Shown: positions 42,901-54,900 of the stretch, in pieces | Layout: each line of letters starts with the position of its first letter | How positions within the stretch are numbered: the first letter of the stretch is position 1 | Source: Limnomonas spitsbergensis | Lineage: Eukaryota; Chlorophyta; Chlorophyceae; Chlamydomonadales | DNA: 64,000 nucleotides | Assembly: GCA_037349105.1 (NCBI GenBank) | Contig: JAYJMM010000123.1 | Location: forward strand, 5,952,001-6,016,000 | Direction of reading: 5' to 3' | Notes under the pieces: generated by a model | Told to the model about the DNA's origin: nothing | Databases searched by the model: none | What the model saw: only the letters and a program-made list of their open reading frames with translations | Program-made: the position numbers and the translations under genes

Positions 42901-45900
42901 GAGATGGCATTGTTGGAACAGCCTAGTTCAACCCGCCAGTGGCGACTTGCCGTTCAGCAGGCATGCAGAAGGCTGCCGAGATGGCACTGTTGGAACAGCC
43001 TAGTTCAACCCGCCAGTGGCGACTTGCCGTTCAACAGGTATGCAGAAGGCTGCCGAGATGACAATGTTGGGAGAGCCTAGTTCAAACCCGCCAGTGGCGA
43101 CTTGCCGTTCAACAGGCATGCAGAAGGCTGCCGAGATGACACTGTTGGGAGAGCCTAGTTCACAACTGCCTGTGGTGACTTGCCATTCAACAAGCATGCA
43201 GAAGGCTGCCGAGATGACACTGTTGGGAGAGCCTAGTTCAACCTGCCAGTGGCGACTTGCCGTTCAACAAGTATGCAGAAGGCTGCCAAAATGACACTGT
43301 TGGAACAGCCATGTTCAACCCGCCAGTGGCGACTTGCCGTTCAACAGGTATGCAGAAGGCTACGAAAATGAAACTGTTGAAAAGCATAGTTCAACCCGCC
43401 AGTGGCGACATGCCGTTCAACAGGTATGCAGAAGGCTACCAAAATGACACTGTTGGAACAGCCATGTTCAACCCGCCAGTGGCTACTTGCCGTTCAGCAG
43501 GCATGCAGAAGGCTGCCAAAATGACACTGTTGAAACAGCCAGGTTCAACCCGCTAGTGGCGACTTGCCGTTCAACAGGTATGCAGAAGGCTACCAAAATG
43601 ACACTGTTGGGATAGCCTTGTTCAACCCGCCAGTGGCGACTTGCTGTTCAACAGGTATGCAGAAGGCTACCGAGACGGCATTGTTGGGGAAGCCTAGTTC
43701 ACACCTGCCTGTGGTGACTTGCCGTTCAACAGGCATGCAGAAGGCTGCCGAGATGACACTGTTGGGAGAGCCTAGTTCAACCCGCCAGTGGCGACTTGCC
43801 GTTCAACAGGCATGCAGAAGGCTACCAAAATGACACTGTTGGAACAGCCAGGTTCAACCCGCTAGTGGCGACTTGCCGTTCAACAGGTATGCAGAAGGCT
43901 ACCAAAATGGCACTGTTGGGATAGCCTTGTTCAACCCGCCTGTGGCGACTTGCTGTTCAACAGGTATGCAGAAGGCTACCGAGACGGCACTGTTGGGGGA
44001 GCCTAGTTCACACCTGCCTGTGGTGACTTGCCGTTCAACAGGCATGCAGAAGGCTGCCGAGATGACACTGTTGGGAGAGCCTAGTTCAACCCGCCAGTGG
44101 CGACTTGCCGTTCAACAGGTATGCAGAAGGCTACGGAAGTGACACTGTTGGGAGAGCCTAGTTCAACCCGCCAGTGGCGACTTGCCGTTCAACAGACATG
44201 CAGAAGGCAACCGAGACGGCACTGTTGGGAGAGCCTAGTTCAAACCCGCCAGTGGCGACTTGCCGTTCAACAGGCATGCAGAAGGCTGCCGAGATGGCAC
44301 TGTTGGGAGAGCCTAGTTCACACCTGCCTGTGGTGATTGGCCATTACACAGGCATGCAGAAGGCTGCCGAGATGACAATGTTGGGAGAGCCTAGTTCAAC
44401 CTGCCAGTGGCGACTTGCCGTTCAACAGGTATGCAGAAGGCTGCCGAGATGACACTGTTGGAACAGCCATGTTCAACCCGCCAGTGGCGACTTGCCGTTC
44501 AACAGGTATGCAGAAGGCTACCGAGATGACACAGTTGGAACAGCCTAGTTCAACCCGCCAGTGGCGACTTGCCGTTCAACAAGCATGCAGAAGGCTACCA
44601 AAATGACACTGTTGGAACAGCCATGTTCAACCCGCCAGTGGCGACTTGCCGTTCAACAGGTATGCAGAAGGCTACCAAAAAGACACTGTTGGAAGAGCCT
44701 AGTTCAACCTGCCAGTGGCGACTTGCCATTCAACAGATGTGCAGAAGGCTACCGAGATGGCACTGATGGGAGAGCCTAGTTCAACCCGCCAGTGGCGACT
44801 TGCCGTTCAACAGGTATGCAGAAGGCTACCGAGATGACACTGTTGGGAGATCCTAGTTCAAACCCGCCAGTGGCGACTTGCCGTTCAACAGGCATGCAGA
44901 AGGCAACCGAGACGGCACTGTTGGGAGAGCCTAGTTCAAACCCGCCAGTGGCGACTTGCCGTTCAACAGGCATGCAGAAGGCTGCCGAGATGGCACTGTT
45001 GGGAGAGCCTAGTTCACACCTGCCTGTGGTGACTTGCCATTGAACAGGCATGCAGAAGGCTGTCGAGATAACACTGTTGGGAGAGCCTAGTTCAACCTGC
45101 CAGTGGCAACTTGCCGTTCAACAGGTATGCAGAAGGCTGCCGAGATGACACTGTTGGAAGAGCCTAGATCAACCCGCCAGTGGCGACTTGCCGTTCAACA
45201 GACATGCAGAAGGCTACGAAGATGACACTGTTGGAACAGCCTAGTTCAACCCGCCAGTGGCGACTTGCCGTTCAACAGGCATGCAGAAGGCTACCGAGAT
45301 GACACTGTTGGGAGAGCCTAGTTTAACCCGCCAGTGGCGACTTGCCGTTCAACAGGCATGCAGAAGGCTGCCGAGATGGCACTGTTGGAACAGCCTAGTT
45401 CAACCCGCCAGTGGCGACTTGCCGTTCAACAGGTATGCAGAAGGCTACCGAGATGACACTGTTGGGAGAGCCTAGTTCAACCCGCCAGTGGCGACTTGCC
45501 GTTCAACAGGCATGCAGAAGGCTGCCGAGATGGCACTGTTGGAACAGCCTAGTTCAACCCGCCAGTGGCGACTTGCCGTTCAACAGGCATGCAGAAGGCT
45601 GCCGATATGACAATGTTGGGAGAGCCTAGTTCACACCTGCCTGTGGTGAATTGCCGTTCAACAGGCATGCAGAAGGCTGCCGAGATGACACTGTTGGGAG
45701 AGCCTAGTTCAACCCGCCAGTGGCGACTTGCCGTTCAACAGGTATGCAGAAGGCTACCGAGATGGCACTGTTGGAACAGCCTAGTTCAACACGCCAGTGG
45801 CGACTTGCCGTTCAACAGGTATGCAGAAGGCTACCGAGATGACACTGTTGGGAGAGCCTAGTTCAACCCGCCAGTGGCGACTTGCCGTTCAACAGGCATG

Positions 45901-48900
45901 CAGAAGGCTACCAAAATGACACTGTTGGGAGAGCCTAGTTCAACCCGCCAGTGGCGACTTGCCGTTCAACAGGTATGCAGAAGGCTACCAAAATGACACT
46001 GTTGGGAGAGTCTTGTTCAACCCGCCAGTGGCGACTTGCTGTTCAACAGGTATGCAGAAGGCTACCGAGATGACACTGTTGGGAGAGCCTAGTTCACACC
46101 TGCCTGTGGTGACTTGCCGTTCAACAGGCATGCAGAAGGCTGCCGAGATGACACTGTTGGGAGAGCCTAGTTCAACCCGCCAGTGGCGACTTGCCGTTTA
46201 ACAGGTATGCAGAAGGCTACCGAGATGACACTGTTGGAACAGCCTAGTTCAACCTGCCAGTGGCGACTTGCCGTTCAACAGGCATGCAGAAGGCTGCCGA
46301 GATGGCACTGTTGGAAGAGCCTAGTTCACAACTGCCTGTGGTGACTTGCCGTTCAACAGACATGCAGAAGGCTGCTGAGATGACACTGTTGGGAGAGCCT
46401 AGTTCAACCCGCCAGTGGCGACTTGCCGTTCAACAGGTATGCAGAAGGCTACCGAGATGACACTGTTGGAACAGCCTAGTTCAACCCGCCAGTGGCGACT
46501 TGCCGTTCAACAGGTATGCAGAAGGCTGCCGAGATGGCACTGTTGGAAGAGCCTAGTTCACAACTGCCTGTGGTGACTTGCCGTTCAACAGGCATGCAGA
46601 AGGCTGCTGAGATGACACTGTTGGGAGAGCCTAGTTCAACCCGCCAGTGGCGACTTGCCGTTGAACAGGTATGCAGAAGGCTACCGAGATGACACTGTTG
46701 GAACAGCCTAGTTCAACCCGCCAGTGGCGACTTGCCGTTCAACAGGTATGCAGAAGGCTACCGAGATGAAACTGTTGGGAGAGCCTAGTTCAACCCGCCA
46801 GTGGCGACTTGCCGTTCAACAGGCATGCAGAAGGCTACCAAAATGACACTGTTGGAACAGCCATGTTCAACCCGCCAGTGGCGACTTGCCGTTCAACAGG
46901 TATGCAGAAGGCTACCAAAATGACACTGTTGGAACAGCCATGTTCAACCCGCCAGTGGCGACTTGCCGTTTAACAGGTATGCAGAAGGCAACCGATATGA
47001 CACTGTTGGGAGAGCCTAGTTCAAACCGCCAGTGGCGGCTTGCCGTTCAACAGGTATGCAGAAGGCTACCGAGATGACACTGTTGGGAGAGCCTAGTTCA
47101 ACCCGCCAGTGGCGACTTGCCGTTCAACAGGTATGCAGAAGGCTGCCGAGATGGCACTGTTGGGAGAGCCTAGTTCACACCTGCCTGTGGTGACTTGCCA
47201 TTGAACAGGCATGCAGAAGGCTGTCGAGATAACACTGTTGGGAGAGCCTAGTTCAACCTGCCAGTGGCGACTTGCCGTTCAACAGGTATGCAGAAGGCTG
47301 CCGAGATGACACTGTTGGAAGAGCCTAGATCAACCCGCCAGTGGCGACTTGCCGTTCAACAGACATGCAGAAGGCTACGAAGATGACACTGTTGGAACAG
47401 CCTAGTTCAACCCGCCAGTGGCGACTTGCCGTTCAACAGGCATGCAGAAGGCTACCGAGATGACACTGTTGGGAGAGCCTAGTTTAACCCGCCAGTGGCG
47501 ACTTGCCGTTCAACAGGCATGCAGAAGGCTGCCGAGATGGCACTGTTGGAACAGCCTAGTTCAACCCGCCAGTGGCGACTTGCCGTTCAACAGGTATGCA
47601 GAAGGCTACCGAGATAACACTGTTGGAACAGCCATGTTCAACCCGCCAGTGGCGACTTGCCGTTTAACAGGCATGCAGAAGGCTACCGAGATGGCACTGT
47701 TGGAACAGCCTAGTTCAACCCGCCAGTGGCGACTTGCCGTTCAACAGGCATGCAGATGGCTGCCGAGATGACACTGTTGGGAGAGCCTAGTTCACAACTG
47801 CCTGTGGTGACTTGCCGTTCAACAGGCATGCAGAAGGCTGCCGAGATGACACTGTTGAGAGAGCCTTGTTCAACCCGCCAGTGGCGACTTGCCGTTCAAC
47901 AGGCATGCAGAAGGCTACCGAGATGACACTGTTGGGAGAGCCTAGTTCAACCCGCCAGTGGCGACTTGCCGTTCAACAGGTATGCAGAAGGCTGCCGAGA
48001 TGGCACTGTTGGAAGAGCCTAGTTCACAACTGCCTGTGGTGACTTGCCGTTCAACAGGCATGCAGAAGGCTGCTGAGATGACACTGTTGGGAGAGCCTAG
48101 TTCAACCCGCCAGTGGCGACTTGCCGTTCAACAGGTATGCAGAAGGCTACCGAGATGACACTGTTGGAACAGCCTAGTTCAACCCACCAGTGGCGACTTG
48201 CCGTTCAACAGGTATGCAGAAGGCTACCGAGATGAAACTGTTGGGAGAGCCTAGTTCAACCCGCCAGTGGCGACTTGCCGTTCAACAGGCATGCAGAAGG
48301 CTACCAAAATGACACTGTTGGAACAGCCATGTTCAACCCGCCAGTGGCGACTTGCCGTTCAACAGGTATGCAGAAGGCTACCAAAATGACACTGTTGGAA
48401 CAGCCATGTTCAACCCGCCAGTGGCGACTTGCCGTTTAACAGGTATGCAGAAGGCAACCGATATGACACTGTTGGGAGAGCCTAGTTCAACCCGCCAGTG
48501 GCGGCTTGCCGTTCAACAGGTATGCAGAAGGCTACCGAGATGACACTGTTGGGAGAGCCTAGTTCAACCCGCCAGTGGCGACTTGCCGTTCAACAGGTAT
48601 GCAGAAGGCTGCCGAGATGGCACTGTTGGGAGAGCCTAGTTCACACCTGCCTGTGGTGACTTGCCATTGAACAGGCATGCAGAAGGCTGTCGAGATAACA
48701 CTGTTGGGAGAGCCTAGTTCAACCTGCCAGTGGCAACTTGCCGTTCAACAGGTATGCAGAAGGCTACCGAGATGACACTGTTGGAACAGCCTAGTTCAAC
48801 CCGCCAGTGGCGACTTGCCGTTCAACAGGTATGCAGAAGGCTGCCGAGATGGCACTGTTGGAAGAGCCTAGTTCACAACTGCCTGTGGTGACTTGCCGTT

Positions 48901-51900
48901 CAACAGGCATGCAGAAGGCTGCTGAGATGACACTGTTGGGAGAGCCTAGTTCAACCCGCCAGTGGCGACTTGCCGTTCAACAGGTATGCAGAAGGCTACC
49001 GAGATGACACTGTTGGAACAGCCTAGTTCAACCCGCCAGTGGCGACTTGCCGTTCAACAGGTATGCAGAAGGCTACCGAGATGAAACTGTTGGGAGAGCC
49101 TAGTTCAACCCGCCAGTGGCGACTTGCCGTTCAACAGGCATGCAGAAGGCTACCAAAATGACACTGTAGGAACAGCCATGTTCAACCCGCCAGTGGCGAC
49201 TTGCCGTTCAACAGGTATGCAGAAGGCTACCAAAATGACACTGTTGGAACAGCCATGTTCAACCCGCCAGTGGCGACTTGCCGTTTAACAGGTATGCAGA
49301 AGGCAACCGATATGACACTGTTGGGAGAGCCTAGTTCAACCCGCCAGTGGCGGCTTGCCGTTCAACAGGTATGCAGAAGGCTACCGAGATGACACTGTTG
49401 GGAGAGCCTAGTTCAACCCGCCAGTGGCGACTTGCCGTTCAACAGGTATGCAGAAGGCTGCCGAGATGGCACTGTTGGGAGAGCCTAGTTCACACCTGCC
49501 TGTGGTGACTTGCCATTGAACAGGCATGCAGAAGGCTGTCGAGATAACACTGTTGGGAGAGCCTAGTTCAACCTGCCAGTGGCAACTTGCCGTTCAACAG
49601 GTATGCAGAAGGCTGCCGAGATGACACTGTTGGAAGAGCCTAGATCAACCCGCCAGTGGCGACTTGCCGTTCAACAGACATGCAGAAGGCTACGAAGATG
49701 ACACTGTTGGAACAGCCTAGTTCAACCCGCCAGTGGCCACTTGCCGTTCAACAGGCATGCAGAAGGCTACCGAGATGACACTGTTGGGAGAGCCTAGTTT
49801 AACCCGCCAGTGGCGACTTGCCGTTCAACAGGCATGCAGAAGGCTGCCGAGATGGCACTGTTGGAACAGCCTAGTTCAACCCGCCAGTGGCGACTTGCCG
49901 TTCAACAGGTATGCAGAAGGCTACCGAGATAACACTGTTGGAACAGCCATGTTCAACCCGCCAGTGGCGACTTGCCGTTTAACAGGCATGCAGAAGGCTA
50001 CCGAGATGGCACTGTTGGAACAGCCTAGTTCAACCCGCCAGTGGCGACTTGCCGTTCAACAGGCATGCAGATGGCTGCCGAGATGACACTGTTGGGAGAG
50101 CCTAGTTCACAACTGCCTGTGGTGACTTGCCGTTCAACAGGCATGCAGAAGGCTGCCGAGATGACACTGTTGAGAGAGCCTTGTTCAACCCGCCAGTGGC
50201 GACTTGCCGTTTAACAGGTATGCAGAAGGCTACCAAAATGACACTGTTGGAACAGCCTAGTTCAACCCGCCATTGGCGACTTGCCGTTCAACAGGTATGC
50301 AGAAGGCTACCGAGATGACACTGTTGGAACAGCCTAGTTCAACCCGCCAGTGGCGACTTGCCGTTCAAAAAGCATGCAGAAGGCTACCAAAATGACACTG
50401 TTGGAACAGCCATGTTCAACCCGCCAGTGGCGACTTGCCGTTCAACAGGTATGCAGAAGGCTACCAAAAAGACACTGTTGGAACAGCCATGTTCAACCCG
50501 CCAGTGGCGACTTGCTGTTCAACAGGTATGCAGAAGGCTACCGAGATGACAATGTTGGAACAGCCTAGTTCAACCCGCCAGTGGCGACATGCCGTTCAAC
50601 AGGTATGCAGAAGGCTACCGAGATGACACTGTTGGAACAGCCTAGTTCAACCCGCCAGTGGCGACTTGCCGTTCAACAGGCATGCAGAAGGCTACCGAGA
50701 TGGCACTATTGGGACAGCCTAGTTCAACCCGCCAGTGGCGACTTGCCGTTCAACAGGTATGCAGAAGGCTACCAAAATAACACTGTTGGAAGAGCCTAGT
50801 TCAACCTGCCAGTGGCGACTTGCCATTCAACAGATGTGCAGAAGGCTACCGAGATGGCACTGATGGGAGAGCCTAGTTCAACCCGCCATTGGCGACTTGC
50901 CGTTCAACAGGTATGCAGAAGGCTACCGAGATGACACTGTTGGAACAGCCTAGTTCAACCCGCCAGTGGCGACTTGCCGTTCAAAAAGCATGCAGAAGGC
51001 TACCAAAATGACACTGTTGGAACAGCCATGTTCAACCCGCCAGTGGCGACTTGCCGTTCAACAGGTATGCAGAAGGCTACCAAAAAGACACTGTTGGAAC
51101 AGCCATGTTCAACCCGCCAGTGGCGACTTGCTGTTCAACAGGTATGCAGAAGGCTACCGAGATGACAATGTTGGAACAGCCTAGTTCAACCCGCCAGTGG
51201 CGACATGCCGTTCAACAGGTATGCAGAAGGCTACCGAGATGACACTGTTGGAACAGCCTAGTTCAACCCGCCAGTGGCGACTTGCCGTTCAACAGGCATG
51301 CAGAAGGCTACCGAGATGGCACTATTGGGACAGCCTAGTTCAACCCGCCAGTGGCGACTTGCCGTTCAACAGGTATGCAGAAGGCTACCAAAATAACACT
51401 GTTGGAAGAGCCTAGTTCAACCTGCCAGTGGCGACTTGCCATTCAACAGATGTGCAGAAGGCTACCGAGATGGCACTGATGGGAGAGCCTAGTTCAACCC
51501 GCCAGTGGCGACTTGCCGTTCAACAGGTATGCAGAAGGCTACCGAGATGACACTGTTGGGAGATCCTAGTTCAAACCCGCCAGTGGCGACTTGCCGTTCA
51601 ACAGGCATGCAGAAGGCAACCGAGACGGCACTGTTGGGAGAGCCTAGTTCAAACCCGCCAGTGGCGACTTGCCGTTCAACAGGCATGCAGAAGGCTGCCG
51701 AGATGGCACTGTTGGGAGAGCCTAGTTCACACCTGCCTGTGGTGACTTGCCATTGAACAGGCATGCAGAAGGCTACCGAGATGACACTGTTGGGAGAGCC
51801 TAGTTCAACCTGCCAGTGGCAACTTGCCGTTCAACAGGTATGCAGAAGGCTGCCGAGATGACACTGTTGGAACAGCCTAGATCAACCCGCCAGTGGCGAC

Positions 51901-54900
51901 TTGCCGTTCAACAGACATGCAGAAGGCTACGAAGATGACACTGTTGGAACAGCCTAGTTCAACCCGCCAGTGGCGACTTGCCGTTCAACAGGTATGCAGA
52001 AGGCTACCGAGATGACACTGTTGGGAGAGCCTAGTTTAACCCGCCAGTGGCGACTTGCCGTTCAACAGGCATGCAGAAGGCTGCCGAGATGGCACTGTTG
52101 GAACAGCCTAGTTCAACCCGCCAGTGGCGACTTGCCGTTCAACAGGTATGCAGAAGGCTACCGAGATGACACTGTTGGGAGAGCCTAGTTCAACCCGCCA
52201 GTGGCGACTTGCTGTTCAACAGGTATGCAGAAGGCTACCGAGACGGCACTGTTGGGAGAGCCTAGTTCACACCTGCCTGTGGTGACTTGCCGTTCAACAG
52301 GCATGCAGAAGGCTGCCGAGATGACACTGTTGGGAGAGCCTAGTTCAACCCGCCAGTGGCGACTTGCCGTTTAACAGGTATGCAGAAGGCTACCGAGATG
52401 ACACTGTTGGAACAGCCTAGTTTAACCCGCCAGTGGCGACTTGCCGTTCAACAGGCATGCAGAAGGCTGCCGAGATAACAATGTTGGGAGAGCCTAGTTC
52501 ACACCTGCCTGTGGTGACTTGCCGTTCAACAGGCATGCAGAAGGCTGCCGAGATGACACTGTTGGGAGAGCCTAGTTCAACCCGCCAGTGGCGACTTGCC
52601 GTTTAACAGGTATGCAGAAGGCTACCGAGATGACACTGTTGGAACAGCCTAGTTCAACCCGCCAGTGGCGACTTGCCGTTCAACAGGTATGCAGAAGGCT
52701 ACCGAGATGACACTGTTGGAACAGCCTAAGTCAACCCGCCAGTGGCGACTTGCCGTTCAACAGGTATGCAGAAGGCTACCGAGATGACACTGTTGGGAGA
52801 GCCTAGTTTAACCCGCCAGTGGCGACTTGCCGTTCAACAGGCATGCAGAAGGCTGCCGAGATGGCACTGTTGGAACAGCCTAGTTCAACACGCCAGTGGC
52901 GACTTGCCGTTCAACAGGTATGCAGAAGGCTACCGAGATGACACTGTTGGGAGAGCCTAGTTCAACCCGCCAGTGGCGACTTGCCGTTCAACAGGCATGC
53001 AGAAGGCTGCCGAGATGGCACTGTTGGAACAGCCATGTTCAACCCGCCAGTGGCGACTTGCCGTGCAACAGGCATGCAGAAGGCTTCCGAGATGACATTG
53101 TTGGGAGAGCCTAGTTCACACCTGCCTGTGGTGACTTGCCGTTCAACAGGCATGCAGAAGGCTGCCGAGATGACACTGTTGGAAGAGCCTAGTTCAACCC
53201 GCCAGTGGCGACTTGCCGTTTAACAGGTATGCAGAAGGCTACCGAGATGACACTGTTGGAACAGCCTAGTTCAACCCGCCAGTGGCGACTTGCCGTTCAA
53301 CAGGTATGCAGAAGGCTACGGAGATGACACTGTTGGGAGAGCCTAGTTCAACCCGCCAGTGGCGACTTGCCGTTCAACAGGCATGCAGAAGGCTACCAAA
53401 ATGACACTGTTGGGAGAGCCTAGTTCAACCCGCCAGTGGCGACTTGCCGTTCAACAGGTATGCAGAAGGCTACCAAAATGACACTGTTGGGAGAGCCTTG
53501 TTCAACCCGCCAGTGGCGACTTGCTGTTCAACAGGTATGCAGAAGGCTACCGAGACGGCACTGTTGGGAGAGCCTAGTTCACACCTGCCTGTGGTGACTT
53601 GCCGTTCAACAGGCATGCAGAAGGCTGCCGAGATGACACTGTTGGGAGAGCCTAGTTCAACCCGCCAGTGGCGACTTGCCGTTTAACAGGTATGCAGAAG
53701 GCTACCGAGATGACACTGTTGGAACAGCCTAGTTTAACCTGCCAGTGGCGACTTGCCGTTCAACAGGCATGCAGAAGGCTGCCGAGATGACAATGTTGGG
53801 AGAGCCTAGTTCACACCTGCCTGTGGTGACTTGCCGTTCAACAGGCATGCAGAAGGCTGCCGAGATGACACTGTTGGGAGAGCCTAGTTCAACCCGCCAG
53901 TGGCGACTTGCCGTTTAACAGGTATGCAGAAGGCTACCGAGATGACACTGTTGGAACAGCCTAGTTCAACCCGCCAGTGGCGACTTGCCGTTCAACAGGT
54001 ATGCAGAAGGCTACCGAGATGACACTGTTGGGAGAGCCTAGTTCAACCCGCCAGTGGCGACTTGCCGTTCAACAGGCATGCAGAAGGCTACCAAAATGAC
54101 ACTGTTGGAACAGCCATGTTCAACCCGCCAGTGGCGACTTGCCGTTCAACAGGTATGCAGAAGGCTACCAAAATGACACTGTTGGAACAGCCATGTTCAA
54201 CCCGCCAGTGGCGACTTGCCGTTCAACAGGTATGCAGAAGGCTACCAAAATGACACTGTTGGAACAGCCTAGTTCAACCCGCCAGTGGCGACTTGCCGTT
54301 TAACAGGTATGCAGAAGGCTACCGAGATGACACTGTTGGAACAGCCTAGTTCAACCCGCCAGTGGCGACTTGCCGTTCAACAGGCATGCAGAAGGCTGCC
54401 GAGATGACAATGTTGGGAGAGCCTAGTTCACACCTGCCTGTGGTGACTTGCCGTTCAACAGGCATGCAGAAGGCTGCCGAGATGACACTGTTGGGAGAGC
54501 CTAGTTCAACCCGCCATTGGCGACTTGCCGTTTAACAGGTATGCAGAAGGCTACCGAGATGACACTGTTGGAACAGCCTAGTTCAACCCGCCAGTGGCGA
54601 CTTGCCGTTCAACAGGTATGCAGAAGGCTACCGAGATGACACTGTTGGGAGAGCCTAGTTCAACCCGCCAGTGGCGACTTGCCGTTCAACAGGCATGCAG
54701 AAGGCTACCAAAATGACACTGTTGGAACAGCCTAGTTCAACCCGCCAGTGGCGACTTGCCGTTCAAAAAGCATGCAGAAGGCTACCAAAATGACACTGCT
54801 GGAACAGCCATGTTCAACCCGCCAGTGGCGATTTGCTGTTCAACAGGTATGCAGAAGGCTACCGAGATGACACTGTTGGGAGAGCCTAGTTCAACCCGCC

